64,000 nt of DNA from Pseudomonas synxantha (GCF_900105675.1 NZ_LT629786.1:2852001-2916000); one strand, 5' to 3'. Positions 44,226-53,757 are shown, counted from the stretch's first letter. Translations and numbers: made by a program. The notes: generated by a model not told the origin, from the sequence alone.

Positions 44226-45317
44226 TCAGTACGTGGCCAGGTAGTCGGCCAGGGTCTGTGCGCACGCTTGGATCGCACCGTCGACGATCACCTCATAGCC
44301 ATGGGTGTTTTCCGTGGGAATCGCCACACAGCCGGCGCGAGCCGAGGTGCCGTTACTCATGACCGCGCTGGCATCCGAGGCAAAATCCACCAGCAGGGCG
44401 TATTGCGGCGCATAACCACAGCGTTGCGCTGCAGCCGCCAGGCCGCTCACTACCGAGCGGGTGTAATAACCTTTCAGGTCGCCGGTATTGATAATCGGAT
44501 CGACCCCCAGACGCGTACCGTACTCGTCCATCACCGGGCCGACTTCCACCGCGATAGTGGTATCGCCCGGCAGCGTTGCCGCAGCGTACATGGCGCCAGC
44601 ATTGCACTCTTCTTCAAGGGTGGTGAAGACGAAGTACACATCGCAGGAAAGCGCTTGTCGTCGTCGCTTTAGGCACTGCGCAGCAAGGAGCACCGCGGCG
44701 ATGGGCGCACGGTCGTCCAGGAAGTGCGCGGCAATGGCGTCCCCCACCCGAAACGGCTCGCGCCAGTGTTGGCTCAGGGTTACGCGGCTGCCGGGACGCA
44801 CCCCATAATCACGCAAAATCTGACTTGAGCAACGAGTGATGACATGCACATCATTCCAGTGCACATCCCCGGACAACACATCGGCGCCCTGGGGCGCGTT
44901 GGCCGTCATGTGCATCGAGCCAAAGGACAGCACACCCGGGATAATCTGGTGATCGCCGAGAATATCCACCGGGCACATGCCGAAGTTCACCGGATTCGCG
45001 CCGCCCAACGCCGTCACGCGCAGCGTGCCATCCGCTTCGACATGCTTGACCACCATGGCGATTTCATCCATGTGCGCCATGATTTTCACCGCACGCCCGG
45101 GCTCGTGGTTGCCCTGCGCCGCCTTGATCAGGCCGATCACATTGCCAGCGGGATCGACCCAGGTTTCGTCACACAGCGGTCCGAGGCTTTCCAGGCAAAT
45201 GGCACGCACCTCGTCTTCCTGGCCTCCGGGGCCACGCGCGCGCAACAGTCTTTCAAGCAGTTGTGCCACGCCCTGCGCATCGTCGTTGCAATGGTCATCG
45301 TTTGGCTGGGGCTGCAT
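44226..45317 (-). CDS. M42-family metallopeptidase
   Basis: A 363-residue zinc aminopeptidase of the M42 (glutamyl aminopeptidase/FrvX) family. Metal-site segments are VKIMAHMDEIAMVV (His), FVFTTLEEECNAGAMYA (Glu-Glu), AVEVGPVMDEYGTRLG (Asp) and PTENTHGYEVI (His). Such enzymes trim peptides in the cytoplasm and form large tetrahedral complexes. It is upstream of the CinA-type gene (42-bp gap) in the same orientation. Confidence 0.88.
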   Translation of the reverse strand: MQPQPNDDHCNDDAQGVAQLLERLLRARGPGGQEDEVRAICLESLGPLCDETWVDPAGNVIGLIKAAQGNHEPGRAVKIMAHMDEIAMVVKHVEADGTLRVTALGGANPVNFGMCPVDILGDHQIIPGVLSFGSMHMTANAPQGADVLSGDVHWNDVHVITRCSSQILRDYGVRPGSRVTLSQHWREPFRVGDAIAAHFLDDRAPIAAVLLAAQCLKRRRQALSCDVYFVFTTLEEECNAGAMYAAATLPGDTTIAVEVGPVMDEYGTRLGVDPIINTGDLKGYYTRSVVSGLAAAAQRCGYAPQYALLVDFASDASAVMSNGTSARAGCVAIPTENTHGYEVIVDGAIQACAQTLADYLATY

Positions 45318-45573
45318 CCGCCGGTTTCTCCCTTGTCGAAATCGATATCGGACGGTTCATGGGCAACGCTGCTCGCTGCACCCACCGCCGCGCTTGAGCG
45401 CCTATAAAAAATGACCCGTCGCGCTGACCAGTGTTCCAAAACTTTTAGCACTTGGGCTGCATCCCCGGCGACGCGGGGCCTATCGACAGCCGCTCGCCAA
45501 TCCGGTTGAACACCTGCGCGGCCAAGCCTTCTAACCCTCGGTACAGCCTCACCGACCATGGAGGGAATCCACG

Positions 45574-46311
45574 ATGAAAAAACTCAGTCTGACACTGTCC
45601 ATTGCCTTGCTGACCGCCTGCGCCAGCAACAACTCACCGTCCAATGTGGTTGCGCCCGGTGATGCGAAATCGCCCACCACGCGCACCCTGGATGCTGGCG
45701 CTGCGGTGCTGCAATCGCGCCCGCCGGTGGATGCGTTGAATGCCTACCTGGACGGCTTCCATTTCTACAACGGCCACCCCGATGTGCAGATGGAAGCTCA
45801 CCACTACTGCGCGATCCTCAATGAAGAAGTGATCCAGTGCGTGATCTACGACGGCAACCGCAAGGATGCCAAGCTGATGGGTGTGGAATACATCATCAGT
45901 GAGCAGCTGTTCAACACCCTGCCAGCGCAGGAGAAGGCGCTGTGGCATAGCCACGTGCATGAGGTCAAATCAGGCCAGTTGGTTGCACCGGGCATTCCAC
46001 AGGTGGCCGAACATGCCCTGATGGAGAAACTCGTGCATACCTATGGCAAGACCTGGCACACCTGGCATACGGACCTTCACAAGCAGCTGCCGTTGGGCGT
46101 GCCGCAACTGATGATGGGCTTTACCACCGACGGCCAGGCCGACCCGAAGATGGTCGCCGAGCGGGATAAGCGCCTGGGCGTGGACAGTAACCAGAAGAAG
46201 GCCGCACGCGCGGATATCGCCGCACCCGCCATTGCTCCAGGGGCGGACGCGTGGCGCCAAGGCAGGATTATCCAGATCGACGACCCTACCCAGACTCCCC
46301 ACCGGCACTGA
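45574..46311 (+). CDS. OBAP/DUF1264-family lipoprotein
   Basis: A 245-residue protein with a lipoprotein signal (LSLTLSIALLTAC, Cys16 in LLTAC) and the oil-body-associated protein (DUF1264) domain: YLDGFHFYNGHPDVQMEAHHYC, VIQCVIYDGNRKDAKLMGVEYI and LWHSHVHEVKSGQLVAPG. The family occurs in plants and bacteria; its bacterial role is unclear to me. GGAGGGAATCC gives a good ribosome site. Confidence 0.86.
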   Translation: MKKLSLTLSIALLTACASNNSPSNVVAPGDAKSPTTRTLDAGAAVLQSRPPVDALNAYLDGFHFYNGHPDVQMEAHHYCAILNEEVIQCVIYDGNRKDAKLMGVEYIISEQLFNTLPAQEKALWHSHVHEVKSGQLVAPGIPQVAEHALMEKLVHTYGKTWHTWHTDLHKQLPLGVPQLMMGFTTDGQADPKMVAERDKRLGVDSNQKKAARADIAAPAIAPGADAWRQGRIIQIDDPTQTPHRH

Positions 46312-46410
46312 CCGCTGACCACCGAAGTGCCAGCTATCGAGGTGTCTGACAATCTTTCTGAATTTTTTCTGGCGTCAAATATCTGTAGCACATGAGCTTA
46401 GGGAGGCCTC

Positions 46411-46668
46411 ATGAAAACCAACGAACTGTTTACCATCGAGTATCAACTTCACGGCAAGCCCAAGTCGTTCATCTTGCGTGCGCCGCAGATGAATAATGCC
46501 GACGCCTGGCATTGGGCAAGTTGCGATGCCGGTGTGGCGGTCATACCGAGGTTCGGGCAAAACAACCTCAAGCGCGTTTCCAAACCGATGGCGGAAAAAT
46601 ACGGCATCACTGATGTGCGCTGGTGCGGTGCGGCGCAACTCCAGTGGGCGGAGGATTTGACACAATGA
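46411..46668 (+). CDS. Hypothetical protein (DUF6555-like)
   Basis: An 85-residue soluble protein (LFTIEYQLHGKPKSFILRAP; DAWHWASCDAGVAVIPRFGQ; ADVRWCGAAQL-like end). It resembles small Pseudomonas proteins annotated DUF6555. Strong ribosome site GGGAGG. It overlaps the next gene by ATGA, so the two are one unit. The stretch 46360-46387 upstream (GAATTT, 16 bp, TCTGTA) resembles an AlgU promoter. Confidence 0.75.
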   Translation: MKTNELFTIEYQLHGKPKSFILRAPQMNNADAWHWASCDAGVAVIPRFGQNNLKRVSKPMAEKYGITDVRWCGAAQLQWAEDLTQ

Positions 46669-46928
46669 ACAGCCAGACGCTCGACTACACGCCTGGACAG
46701 GCATGGGAAGACGAAATAGCGCAGAACACCCGGATGTTTTTCGAAGCTGATCGGCTCGATACCTTGGCGTATCAAATCATCGAGTCCTACAGCGGCGATG
46801 CGAAAACCTGGCTGCGTTTCACCGAAGCCAAGAAGCTCGCGGATGCGCAACGCACGGCGGCGTATCAAGAATGGATGCGCATCCATCGAGCGAAGGGAAG
46901 TAAGCGCCAACCCGGGCATTATTCGTAG
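46665..46928 (+). CDS. Hypothetical protein coupled to the DUF6555-like gene
   Basis: An 87-residue charged, helical protein (AWEDEIAQNTRMFFEADRLD; YSGDAKTWLRFTEAKKLADAQ) with no membrane segment and no family I recognise. ATG 46665 overlaps the previous stop (ATGA). Its end overlaps the convergent DUF421 gene by 10 bp. Confidence 0.7.
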   Translation: MNSQTLDYTPGQAWEDEIAQNTRMFFEADRLDTLAYQIIESYSGDAKTWLRFTEAKKLADAQRTAAYQEWMRIHRAKGSKRQPGHYS

Positions 46929-47362
46929 GGGATGACCGAGATCTTGCCGTTGCGCTCCAGAATCGCGAAGCGTATCTGCCGGATCTCGACAAGCCCTTGG
47001 GTGGACCGGGCCGCCTCAAGGATGTCGCCTTCATCCAGGCGCGCATGCTTGAGGCGTTTGTGCAGTACCTGGCCCTCCTCGACCAGCACCGTCGGCCCGC
47101 CATCCAGCACCCGTGCGAACCAGGTTGAGCGCTGCTTGACCAGCGAGAAGCCAATGTCGATGGCAATCAAGGTGACGATCACCATCACGGCATTGGTCAG
47201 CGAGAAATCGTCGCCGAGCAGTGCCTGCTGGGTGGCCTCGCCGATGACCATCAACAGCACCAGGTCAAAGGTGGTGAGTTCAGCCAGTGTGCGCCTGCCG
47301 GCAACCTTGAACAGCACCAGCAGTACCAGGTAAATCGCCGCAGCCCGCAACACAGAGTCCAT
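46919..47362 (-). CDS. DUF421 (YetF-like) membrane protein
   Basis: A 147-residue protein with about three N-terminal membrane segments (AAIYLVLLVLFKVAGRRTLA; LVLLMVIGEATQQALLG; AVMVIVTLIAIDIGFSLV) and a small C-terminal soluble part (LVEEGQVLHKRLKHARLDEG; ISVIPYE), the standard layout of DUF421. The ATG at 47362 fits the family start; the frame extends to 47506. It is downstream of and probably co-transcribed with the gene at 47371. Confidence 0.88.
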   Translation of the reverse strand: MDSVLRAAAIYLVLLVLFKVAGRRTLAELTTFDLVLLMVIGEATQQALLGDDFSLTNAVMVIVTLIAIDIGFSLVKQRSTWFARVLDGGPTVLVEEGQVLHKRLKHARLDEGDILEAARSTQGLVEIRQIRFAILERNGKISVIPYE

Positions 47363-47370
47363 GGTCGCCC

Positions 47371-47886
47371 CTAGGGATAAATGAATTGGGAAAGGCCCAC
47401 TGAGGCGCCCGATGCCAGCGCCACCTTGGTTTGAAAGCTGCCAACACCGTCGCTGTTGAGGGTCACGTGAAGCATTGCGTGACCATCGTCGTCGCTCAGT
47501 ACCCACACCTTCATGCCATCGCCTGCGGTACTGGCCTTGAGTGGCTGGGGTTGCAGCATTTGCACATTGAAGCCCTGCAACAGCGCGCCACTGAGCTCCA
47601 CTTCAAGGGTCTCACGCGCCCGGCCTTGCACGTGAATCACCAATGCATCGGAAGAACCATTGCGCAGGAAGCGCTGGTACTCGACATGCAGCTGCCCATC
47701 GGCGCTGCGTACCTCGGCACTGCTCAATGGGCCCTTGGAAAACAGGCCGGCCAGGGTCAAGCCCATTAGCACTACCAACCCATACCAACCCCATCGCTCG
47801 AAGCACCAGACCTTGCGTTGCAAGGTCATGTCCTCGCTGACCGGGTAATTGCGGCTATGCAGGTCACGATGGTCTGGCGGCTTCAT
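47371..47886 (-). CDS. Hypothetical single-TM protein upstream of DUF421
   Basis: A 171-residue protein with one membrane segment (GWYGLVVLMGLTLAGLF, about residues 33-49) and a beta-rich extracytoplasmic domain (HVEYQRFLRNGSSDALVIHV; MLHVTLNSDGVGSFQTKVAL). The ATG at 47886 is preferred over 47910. The 8-bp gap to the DUF421 gene suggests a two-gene operon and a shared membrane function. No known domain recognised. Confidence 0.72.
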   Translation of the reverse strand: MKPPDHRDLHSRNYPVSEDMTLQRKVWCFERWGWYGLVVLMGLTLAGLFSKGPLSSAEVRSADGQLHVEYQRFLRNGSSDALVIHVQGRARETLEVELSGALLQGFNVQMLQPQPLKASTAGDGMKVWVLSDDDGHAMLHVTLNSDGVGSFQTKVALASGASVGLSQFIYP

Positions 47887-48055
47887 ACCCTGTCCCCGGG
47901 TCCGGTTCATAACCTCTTAGGTGTGCGTGGGGTTGCGCGGGTTCATTCTTTCGCGGGGCAACCCAGCCACCATCTAAAAAGAAGATGGTTTGGGCGGAAC
48001 TGAATCGTTGAAATGATCGAAATTTCAGCGGCAACCCAGTTGATACCGAGCCTTT

Positions 48056-48089
48056 TTAAGCGGGTCACAGCTCTATCAGTCCCGCTTAA
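48056..48089 (+). promoter_or_regulatory. Long leader hairpin upstream of the 48104 gene
   Basis: TTAAGCGGG (48056-48064) pairs perfectly with CCCGCTTAA (48081-48089) over 9 bp around a 16-base loop. The repeat ends 1 bp before the ribosome site CAGGAG. It could act as an operator or translational control stem. Confidence 0.5.
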
Positions 48090-48103
48090 CCAGGAGCCTC
48101 GTC

Positions 48104-48403
48104 ATGCAATACAACGACACGTACACCCAGATGATGGCCTGCCGTCAATTGGCGATGGAGCAGAACCAGAAGCTGTTCAACCAGGCCAATGCCCTCAGCC
48201 GCAGCGCATACCAATTGCTGGAAAGGCCCGACCTGGACAGCGAGCTGTTTGATCAATACCTGCATCTGCGCGGCAAGGCTGAGGCGCTGTTTCGGGAAGC
48301 GATTGATCACCTCGGCGTGCTCAACGAGCATTTTCCGGCACCGTCTTCATTGCTTGAAAATGAGCGCTCTAGAAACGCCCAAATTACCAAGGAGGTGGCC
48401 TGA
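48104..48403 (+). CDS. Hypothetical small helical protein
   Basis: A 99-residue all-helical polar protein (QMMACRQLAMEQNQKLFNQA; SELFDQYLHLRGKAEALFRE; IDHLGVLNEHF). Strong ribosome site AGGAG 5-9 bases before ATG. It ends in a TGATG overlap with the next gene. No family recognised; probably cytoplasmic. Confidence 0.72.
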   Translation: MQYNDTYTQMMACRQLAMEQNQKLFNQANALSRSAYQLLERPDLDSELFDQYLHLRGKAEALFREAIDHLGVLNEHFPAPSSLLENERSRNAQITKEVA

Positions 48404-48654
48404 TGAACGACTCACAACGCGCCTGGGAACTGGCCATGGTGCTGATTGCCAATGGCAGGATCCCGTTCGACCCGGCCAACCCGAGTGGGTCGGTGAAGAT
48501 CCTCTCGCGGCATCTTAAAGCGCTGGAAGCAGCGCTGCATGACCAGGCGATTAGCGCCAACACAGCGCCGATGCACATCACCGGGCATGAACACACGCGC
48601 CACGAGCGCCTGGGCAAAAGCCATCGTAAGCCCTCGCTGGTGTGTGCCGATTGA
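48403..48654 (+). CDS. Hypothetical small protein
   Basis: An 83-residue protein with a helical front (SQRAWELAMVLIANGRIPFD; VKILSRHLKALEAALHDQAI) and a histidine- and basic-rich end (HITGHEHTRHERLGKSHRKP). Its own ribosome site GGAGGT lies in the end of the upstream gene, and the ATG shares a base with that stop. Function unknown. Confidence 0.7.
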   Translation: MNDSQRAWELAMVLIANGRIPFDPANPSGSVKILSRHLKALEAALHDQAISANTAPMHITGHEHTRHERLGKSHRKPSLVCAD

Positions 48655-48776
48655 GAGTGGGCAACCCTGTATGATAGGTTCGATCTGGAACCTCTCCATG
48701 GCCACTGTACGGACACCATGACTGTGACTGATCAGCAAGCAGGCTGGATAAAAGCTCAAACCGAAGCGGGCCATTC

Positions 48777-49232
48777 ATGACTGAATCCCGCTTTGCCCCC
48801 GCCCCCCCACGCTGGCTGATCCGCCAGGCCATGCCCGATGATGTGCATGCCCTGGTCGGACTGGATGCCTACGCCACCGCCCACGCCAGCCGTCGCGTGT
48901 TTATCTATGACGCCGTGGTTCGCCAGCAATGCCTGGTCGCCGTCGACGCTGGCGTATGCGCCGGCTACCTGGTGCTCACCCATGACTTTTTCGATCACGG
49001 CTTCGTCGCGCTGGTGGTTGTGTCACCCGCGCACCAGCGCCAGGGTGTGGCCCTGCGTCTGCTGGCGGCAGCCGAAGCGGCCTGCAAGACGCCCAAGCTC
49101 TTCGCCTCGACCAATGCCTCCAACACCGCATCCCAAGCACTTATGACCAAGGCCGGCTTTGTCCCCAGCGGGCAGATCGAGAACCTTGACGAAGGTGACC
49201 CGGAGCGCATTTACGTCAAATTCATTCGCTGA
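48777..49232 (+). CDS. GNAT-family N-acetyltransferase
   Basis: A 151-residue acetyltransferase with N-terminal WLIRQAMPDDVHALVGLD and the acetyl-CoA motif A (VVVSPAHQRQGVALRLLAAAE), then STNASNTASQALMTKAGF. The substrate is unknown. The ribosome site is poor. Confidence 0.85.
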   Translation: MTESRFAPAPPRWLIRQAMPDDVHALVGLDAYATAHASRRVFIYDAVVRQQCLVAVDAGVCAGYLVLTHDFFDHGFVALVVVSPAHQRQGVALRLLAAAEAACKTPKLFASTNASNTASQALMTKAGFVPSGQIENLDEGDPERIYVKFIR

Positions 49233-49249
49233 CCGCCAGATCCATTTGT

Positions 49250-49725
49250 GACTGATCACGCCCAGGCGATCACCCACGCAGCCATGTAGAGGCCCACACG
49301 TTGCGTTTTTATGAAAAGAAAGGCTTGATCGCCTCGACAGCCAACTGGGTGCTCGCCGCCAGTTTGCCGCGACAGTGGTTGAACAGTTGGCGGTAATCGC
49401 GCTCGGCCAGGCCGGTGGACTGTCGTTGGATGAGATATTGGCCATGCTGTCGCCCAATGGCCAGGCCGAGGTGGATAGAAGTGTGCTGCTGGCCAAGGCC
49501 GATGAGATCGATGCGACGGTCAAACAACTGAAGGCCATGAGTCGAGGCTTACGTCACGCCGCCGCCTGCCCTGCACCCAATCACGCGCAATGCCCAAATT
49601 TCCAGCGGTTGCTCAAATCGCTGCCGCAGGGGCGTTCAAGCGCAGTACTGTCGGACGCCACACTGGGGTTCGGCCTGTTCAATCAACCGTTGAGGCATCA
49701 TGATTCGCGACTTTCAACACACTGA
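49250..49725 (+). pseudogene. MerR-family regulator, frameshifted
   Basis: The first part reads TLRFYEKKGLIAS (about 49302-49340), a classic MerR helix-turn-helix boundary. The remainder continues in another frame (ARRQFAATVVEQLAVIALGQ, then LSLDEILAML and ACPAPNHAQCPNFQRLLKSL), typical of SoxR/MerR-like proteins. The break lies around 49345-49356, and the N-terminus has no start codon. The open part 49375-49725 is thus the 3' half of a dead gene. Confidence 0.72.
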
Positions 49726-50149
49726 CCTGAAACCTGTGCTGGATATCTGGCTGCAAGCTTCAATCCAGGCCCATCACTTCATCGCCCCGTCGTTCTGGCA
49801 TGACCAACTGGGCGCCATGCGTGACGTCTACCTGCCCAGCGCCGTGACACGCGTGTTTGAGGCCGATGGAACAGTCCTCGGGTTCAGTTGCGTGTATGAA
49901 GACACCCTGGCGGCGCTGTTTGTAGCGCCCGCGCATCAGGGCGGCGGCGTGGGTACGCGGTTGCTCGCAGACGCAATGGAATCCCGATCAGTTTTACAAC
50001 TGAGCGTGTATTCGCAAAATTTACCCAGCCTGCACTTTTACAAGAAACACGGGTTTATCGTACTCAACGAACAACGGGACGAACATACGGGTCACTTGGA
50101 AAAGGTGATGTGCTGGAGCGCTGCTGGCGTCCCAGGAACCTTTCCTTGA
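49700..50149 (+). CDS. GNAT-family N-acetyltransferase (YjaB-like)
   Basis: A 149-residue acetyltransferase. The front is typical of the YjaB group (IRDFQHTDLKPVLDIWLQAS; AHHFIAPSFWHDQ), and the acetyl-CoA site is LFVAPAHQGGGVGTRLLADA, followed by SVYSQNLPSLHFYKKHGFIV. Substrate unknown. Its start lies inside the end of the MerR pseudogene. Confidence 0.86.
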   Translation: MIRDFQHTDLKPVLDIWLQASIQAHHFIAPSFWHDQLGAMRDVYLPSAVTRVFEADGTVLGFSCVYEDTLAALFVAPAHQGGGVGTRLLADAMESRSVLQLSVYSQNLPSLHFYKKHGFIVLNEQRDEHTGHLEKVMCWSAAGVPGTFP

Positions 50150-50200
50150 ATACACAATCTGTGGTTCACCCTTTTGAGCTGATGTGAGAACCACCCTCCC

Positions 50201-50350
50201 ATGATCCTGATAAAAGCCGCCTTCTGCCTTTCACTGCTCAGCGCAGGCTTCATCGTTGGCTACGCGGCGAAACCCACAAACGAGCTACAACTCACAGCCG
50301 GCCAGCTCATGGAGTGCGGCGAACTCACGATGCCGACACTTGGGATGTGA
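50201..50350 (+). CDS. Possible small membrane or secreted peptide
   Basis: A 49-codon frame starting MILIKAAFCLSLLSAGFIVG, a hydrophobic signal or anchor, followed by a short polar end (LTAGQLMECGELTMPTLGM). There is no clear ribosome site (CCACCCTCCC precedes the ATG). A gene is possible but weakly supported. Confidence 0.4.
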   Translation: MILIKAAFCLSLLSAGFIVGYAAKPTNELQLTAGQLMECGELTMPTLGM

Positions 50351-50378
50351 ACCGGCAAGCACATAAGTACAGGCCGTT

Positions 50379-51902
50379 TCAGCCGCCCGAAGCAATGTCC
50401 GTGGGCTGCCGGGAAAACCCATTGCGCCCGGCAGCCTTCGCACCGTAAAGCGCCGCATCGGCCGCCTCGATCAAACCTGATACTGGCTCCAGCCGTGAGC
50501 CTGTACCCGTCGCAATGCCGATACTCACACTCACGCGCCCGAACGGGCTACCGGGATGGGGGATGTTTGCCTGTTGCAGTCGCGCAAGGATCCTTTCTGC
50601 GACCACCGTCGCGCCTTCGCTGTCGGTCGCCGGCATAATGATCGCTATTTCTTCTCCGCCATAGCGCGCCACCAAGTCTGATGGACGCTGCACACAGCCC
50701 TCCAACAGTGTACTGACTGCCTGCAAACACGCATCTCCCGCGACGTGACCGCAGGCATCGTTGAAGCGTTTGAAATAGTCGATATCGATCATCAGCAACG
50801 CCAGCGACGTACCGTCGCGCTGCGCTCGGCGCGCTTCCAGGGCTAGGGTTTCGTCGAAGCAGCGGCGGTTTGCCAGGCCGGTCAGCGCATCCTTCTTGGC
50901 CAACAGCGCCAATTGCCGATTGGAGTCGAGCAACTGTTGCTGGGCGACGCGCAGCGCCTCTTCCGCCGCTGTACGCCGGCGGATATCGAGGATCAGGAAC
51001 CAGCCGATCACCCCTGTCAGCCCCAGCAGCCCTACCACCACGACTGCGGACAACGCCGCCTCGATACGCCACGCAGCGAGGGCTTCATGCTTGCCCAATG
51101 CGACCGTGGTGATCAGCGGCAGGGTCTCGCTTTTACGGAACGCGTAGAGTCGCTCCACACCGTCCAGGCTGGAAGTGTAGGCGGCGGTGCCGACCGATTG
51201 GTCGACAAGGTACTTGGCATAGATAGGCGACTTGGAAAAGTTGCGGCCCATGTCTTGTTCGCGGAAAGGATAGCGCACCAACAGCGTGCCATCGGCATAG
51301 GACAAACCGATCGCCCCCTCCTGGCCCACATCGAGTTTGCCGAACACGCGCAGGAAGTTTTCCACCCCCAGGGTGACCGCAACCACCCCGGCGAAGTTGC
51401 CCGACGCATCATTGAAGCGGCGGCTGATGGTCACCACCCACTCGTGGTTGGTACGACTCTGGATCGGCGGGCCGATAAAAGGCTCACGGCTCGGATCATC
51501 GCGATGATGAATGAAATAAGCGCGATCGCTGCTGTTGGCACCCACTGGGATCGGACGGTTCGACGACATCAACCAGTGGCCGTGATGGTCGTAGACGGTG
51601 ATGCCACTGAGTTGCGGCATCAACGGCTGCTGCCGACCGATCAGGGTATTGATACGCTCGATCTGCGCCGGGCCACTGCCTTCAGTTTCCAGGCGTTCGA
51701 CCAGCCCGAGCAACAGCAGCGAGCTTTGCCGCACGATACCTTCGGTGTAGGTGGTGAGTGCCTGGGTCAGGTTCAGGCCGTGCACGTCCACCTCCGCCAG
51801 CGCGCGCTCACGGGAAGACAAGACTTTCCAGATGGTCAGGGAGGTCAGGGAACAGCCAATTACCAACAGCAAAAGCATCACAAGGCGAGTATCACGCTTC
51901 AC
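50379..51902 (-). CDS. Diguanylate cyclase with Cache sensor domain
   Basis: A 507-residue membrane protein: TM1 (LVMLLLLVIGCSLTSLTIW, about 8-26), a periplasmic Cache domain (YDHHGHWLMSSNRPIPVG; SDRAYFIHHRDDPSREPFIG; VTISRRFNDASGNFAGVVAV), TM2 (LSAVVVVGLLGLTGVIGWFLIL) and a C-terminal GGDEF domain (KDALTGLANRRCFDETL; MIDIDYFKRFND; active site YGGEEI). RPSD four residues before the active-site YGGEE fits a product-inhibition I-site (RxxD). It makes c-di-GMP in response to an extracytoplasmic signal. Confidence 0.93.
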   Translation of the reverse strand: MKRDTRLVMLLLLVIGCSLTSLTIWKVLSSRERALAEVDVHGLNLTQALTTYTEGIVRQSSLLLLGLVERLETEGSGPAQIERINTLIGRQQPLMPQLSGITVYDHHGHWLMSSNRPIPVGANSSDRAYFIHHRDDPSREPFIGPPIQSRTNHEWVVTISRRFNDASGNFAGVVAVTLGVENFLRVFGKLDVGQEGAIGLSYADGTLLVRYPFREQDMGRNFSKSPIYAKYLVDQSVGTAAYTSSLDGVERLYAFRKSETLPLITTVALGKHEALAAWRIEAALSAVVVVGLLGLTGVIGWFLILDIRRRTAAEEALRVAQQQLLDSNRQLALLAKKDALTGLANRRCFDETLALEARRAQRDGTSLALLMIDIDYFKRFNDACGHVAGDACLQAVSTLLEGCVQRPSDLVARYGGEEIAIIMPATDSEGATVVAERILARLQQANIPHPGSPFGRVSVSIGIATGTGSRLEPVSGLIEAADAALYGAKAAGRNGFSRQPTDIASGG

Positions 51903-52062
51903 GTCAGTACCTTAAGGAAAGTCCGGTTTCCCATTCCAGTCGTCATTCAAACGCCGGCGCTTAGCCGCGGCCACATGTTCCGCGGCGCAAGCATACAAGC
52001 AGTCTGGCGTGGCTGCAGCTACTGTGAGCGCATAGGTTGAATCCGCGCTGTTGCGTCAAGAC

Positions 52063-52962
52063 CTACACGCACAGGCGCCGGGCCAGATCATTAAGAAGCC
52101 AACGGCCTGCTATGCCCAGAGAACGGTTTTGCATGTGCGCCGCATAGATCGTCAGCGTGTCGGGGGTACGCTGAAGTTCGGCGCTCAGCTCAAGGGGCAG
52201 GAGGCGCCCTGATGCCAGATGATCGACAATCAGATGCTCGGGCATGCGACACCAACCGAACCCGGCGAGCAAAAAATCCAGGCGCCGTGCCAGGTCGACA
52301 AACCGCCACGGCTGACTGCCCACCACCCCATAGTTGGGGCCGTCGGGGGAAACCGGATCGGAAAGTACCAGTTGTACATAGGGCGCGAGGTCCGCACGGG
52401 TAGCCGGACGGCCCAGCATCGCCAAGGGGTGCCCGCTGGCGATGACAGGCTTGAGGGCGACGCTGAGCAGCGCCAAGGCGTGGATATCATCGGGCACGGT
52501 GGGAATCAATGTGCATAGCGCCAGTGCCGCCGCGCCGTTGCGCAGTCGGCGCTCTGCCCCACCCAGGCCCTGCGTGGAAAAACTCACGGTCAGGTGCGGG
52601 AAAGCCTCACGGATAGCGCGCAGGCTCTCAATAAGCGGTGCGCTGGGGACCAGCGGGTCTATGGCAAGCGCCAACTCCGGCTCAAGCCCTGCTGCTGTAC
52701 TGGCAGCCATTGCTTCGAACTGGGCAGCGCTTGCCAGCACTGCGCGAGCCTGAACCACAAGCACCCTGCCCACCTCGGTGAGCACCGGACGATGACCGCT
52801 GCGATCAAACAGTTGCACACCTTGAACGGACTCAAGCGTGGCAACTGACTGGCTAATGGCAGATTGAGCGCGGCGCAGCTGGCGCCCGGTGGCTGAAAAA
52901 CTCCCGGTCTCTGCGATGGTGACCAGAATCCGCAACTGGTCCAGGCTGAGGTTTCCGATCAT
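52063..52962 (-). CDS. LysR-family regulator, divergent from azoR
   Basis: A 299-residue LysR protein with helix-turn-helix [32 protein letters not shown]. The 133-bp gap to the divergent azoreductase gene points to control of that gene. The ligand is unknown. Confidence 0.9.
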   Translation of the reverse strand: MIGNLSLDQLRILVTIAETGSFSATGRQLRRAQSAISQSVATLESVQGVQLFDRSGHRPVLTEVGRVLVVQARAVLASAAQFEAMAASTAAGLEPELALAIDPLVPSAPLIESLRAIREAFPHLTVSFSTQGLGGAERRLRNGAAALALCTLIPTVPDDIHALALLSVALKPVIASGHPLAMLGRPATRADLAPYVQLVLSDPVSPDGPNYGVVGSQPWRFVDLARRLDFLLAGFGWCRMPEHLIVDHLASGRLLPLELSAELQRTPDTLTIYAAHMQNRSLGIAGRWLLNDLARRLCV

Positions 52963-53095
52963 GACCTATCACTTGGACAGATGGACTCAATCATATTTAC
53001 ATCACTCCTGCTTAGAGATCGCATTGGATAGAGTGTGTCGCACATCGCCGACAGCGACAACGCAAAACACACCATCGTCCCCAGGAGTTACGTTC

Positions 53096-53710
53096 ATGCC
53101 CCAGCTACTCAGCATTGAAACCAGCCCACGCGGCGCTGCTTCGATTTCCCGGCAACTCACTCGCCGATTTGTCGCTGCATGGGAAGCTGCACATCCGGCA
53201 GGCACGGTCAAAATACGCGATCTGACTGACGCGCCGCTCAGGTTCGTGGAGGCTCCCTGGCTCCAGGCTTACTTCAAGCCAGAGAGCCAACACTCGCCAG
53301 AGATGAAAACCCTGTTGCAGCTTTCTGATCAGCTGGTGGCCGAGTTACTGGAAACCGATCACTTGGTTATCTCGACACCGGTCTACAACTACAATGTGCC
53401 TGCCGCGCTCAAGGCATGGGTGGATCACGTGGTACGCAAAGGCCTGACGTTGGGCTTTGACGGCAAGGGGCTGGTGACCGGTAAAAAGGCCACGGTGCTC
53501 ATCGCCTCGGGCGGTGTGTACAGCGGGGATTCCCCGATCAGGGAGCGTGACATTGCGAGCCAGTATTTGAAACTGATCCTGAATGTCCTGGGCATCACCG
53601 ATATCACCTTTATTGCAGCCGGCGGCGCTAAAGCGGTAGATCTGGGAGAAATCAGCATGCAGGATTTTCTCGCCGGCTTTGATGATCAAATCCAGGCAGC
53701 GCTGGCCTAG
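53096..53710 (+). CDS. azoR: FMN-dependent NADH-azoreductase / quinone reductase
   Basis: A 204-residue flavodoxin-fold enzyme. Visible are the FMN-phosphate region near the start ([22 protein letters not shown]), the flavin-binding [20 protein letters not shown], and [21 protein letters not shown]. It reduces quinones and azo dyes with NADH. ATG 53096 follows CAGGAG. The longer frame from 52889 runs back into the regulator. Confidence 0.9.
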   Translation: MPQLLSIETSPRGAASISRQLTRRFVAAWEAAHPAGTVKIRDLTDAPLRFVEAPWLQAYFKPESQHSPEMKTLLQLSDQLVAELLETDHLVISTPVYNYNVPAALKAWVDHVVRKGLTLGFDGKGLVTGKKATVLIASGGVYSGDSPIRERDIASQYLKLILNVLGITDITFIAAGGAKAVDLGEISMQDFLAGFDDQIQAALA

Positions 53711-53757
53711 ACCGGCGCCAGGCCTGGCCGGCGCTCACCGACGCCGGCATGACTGAC

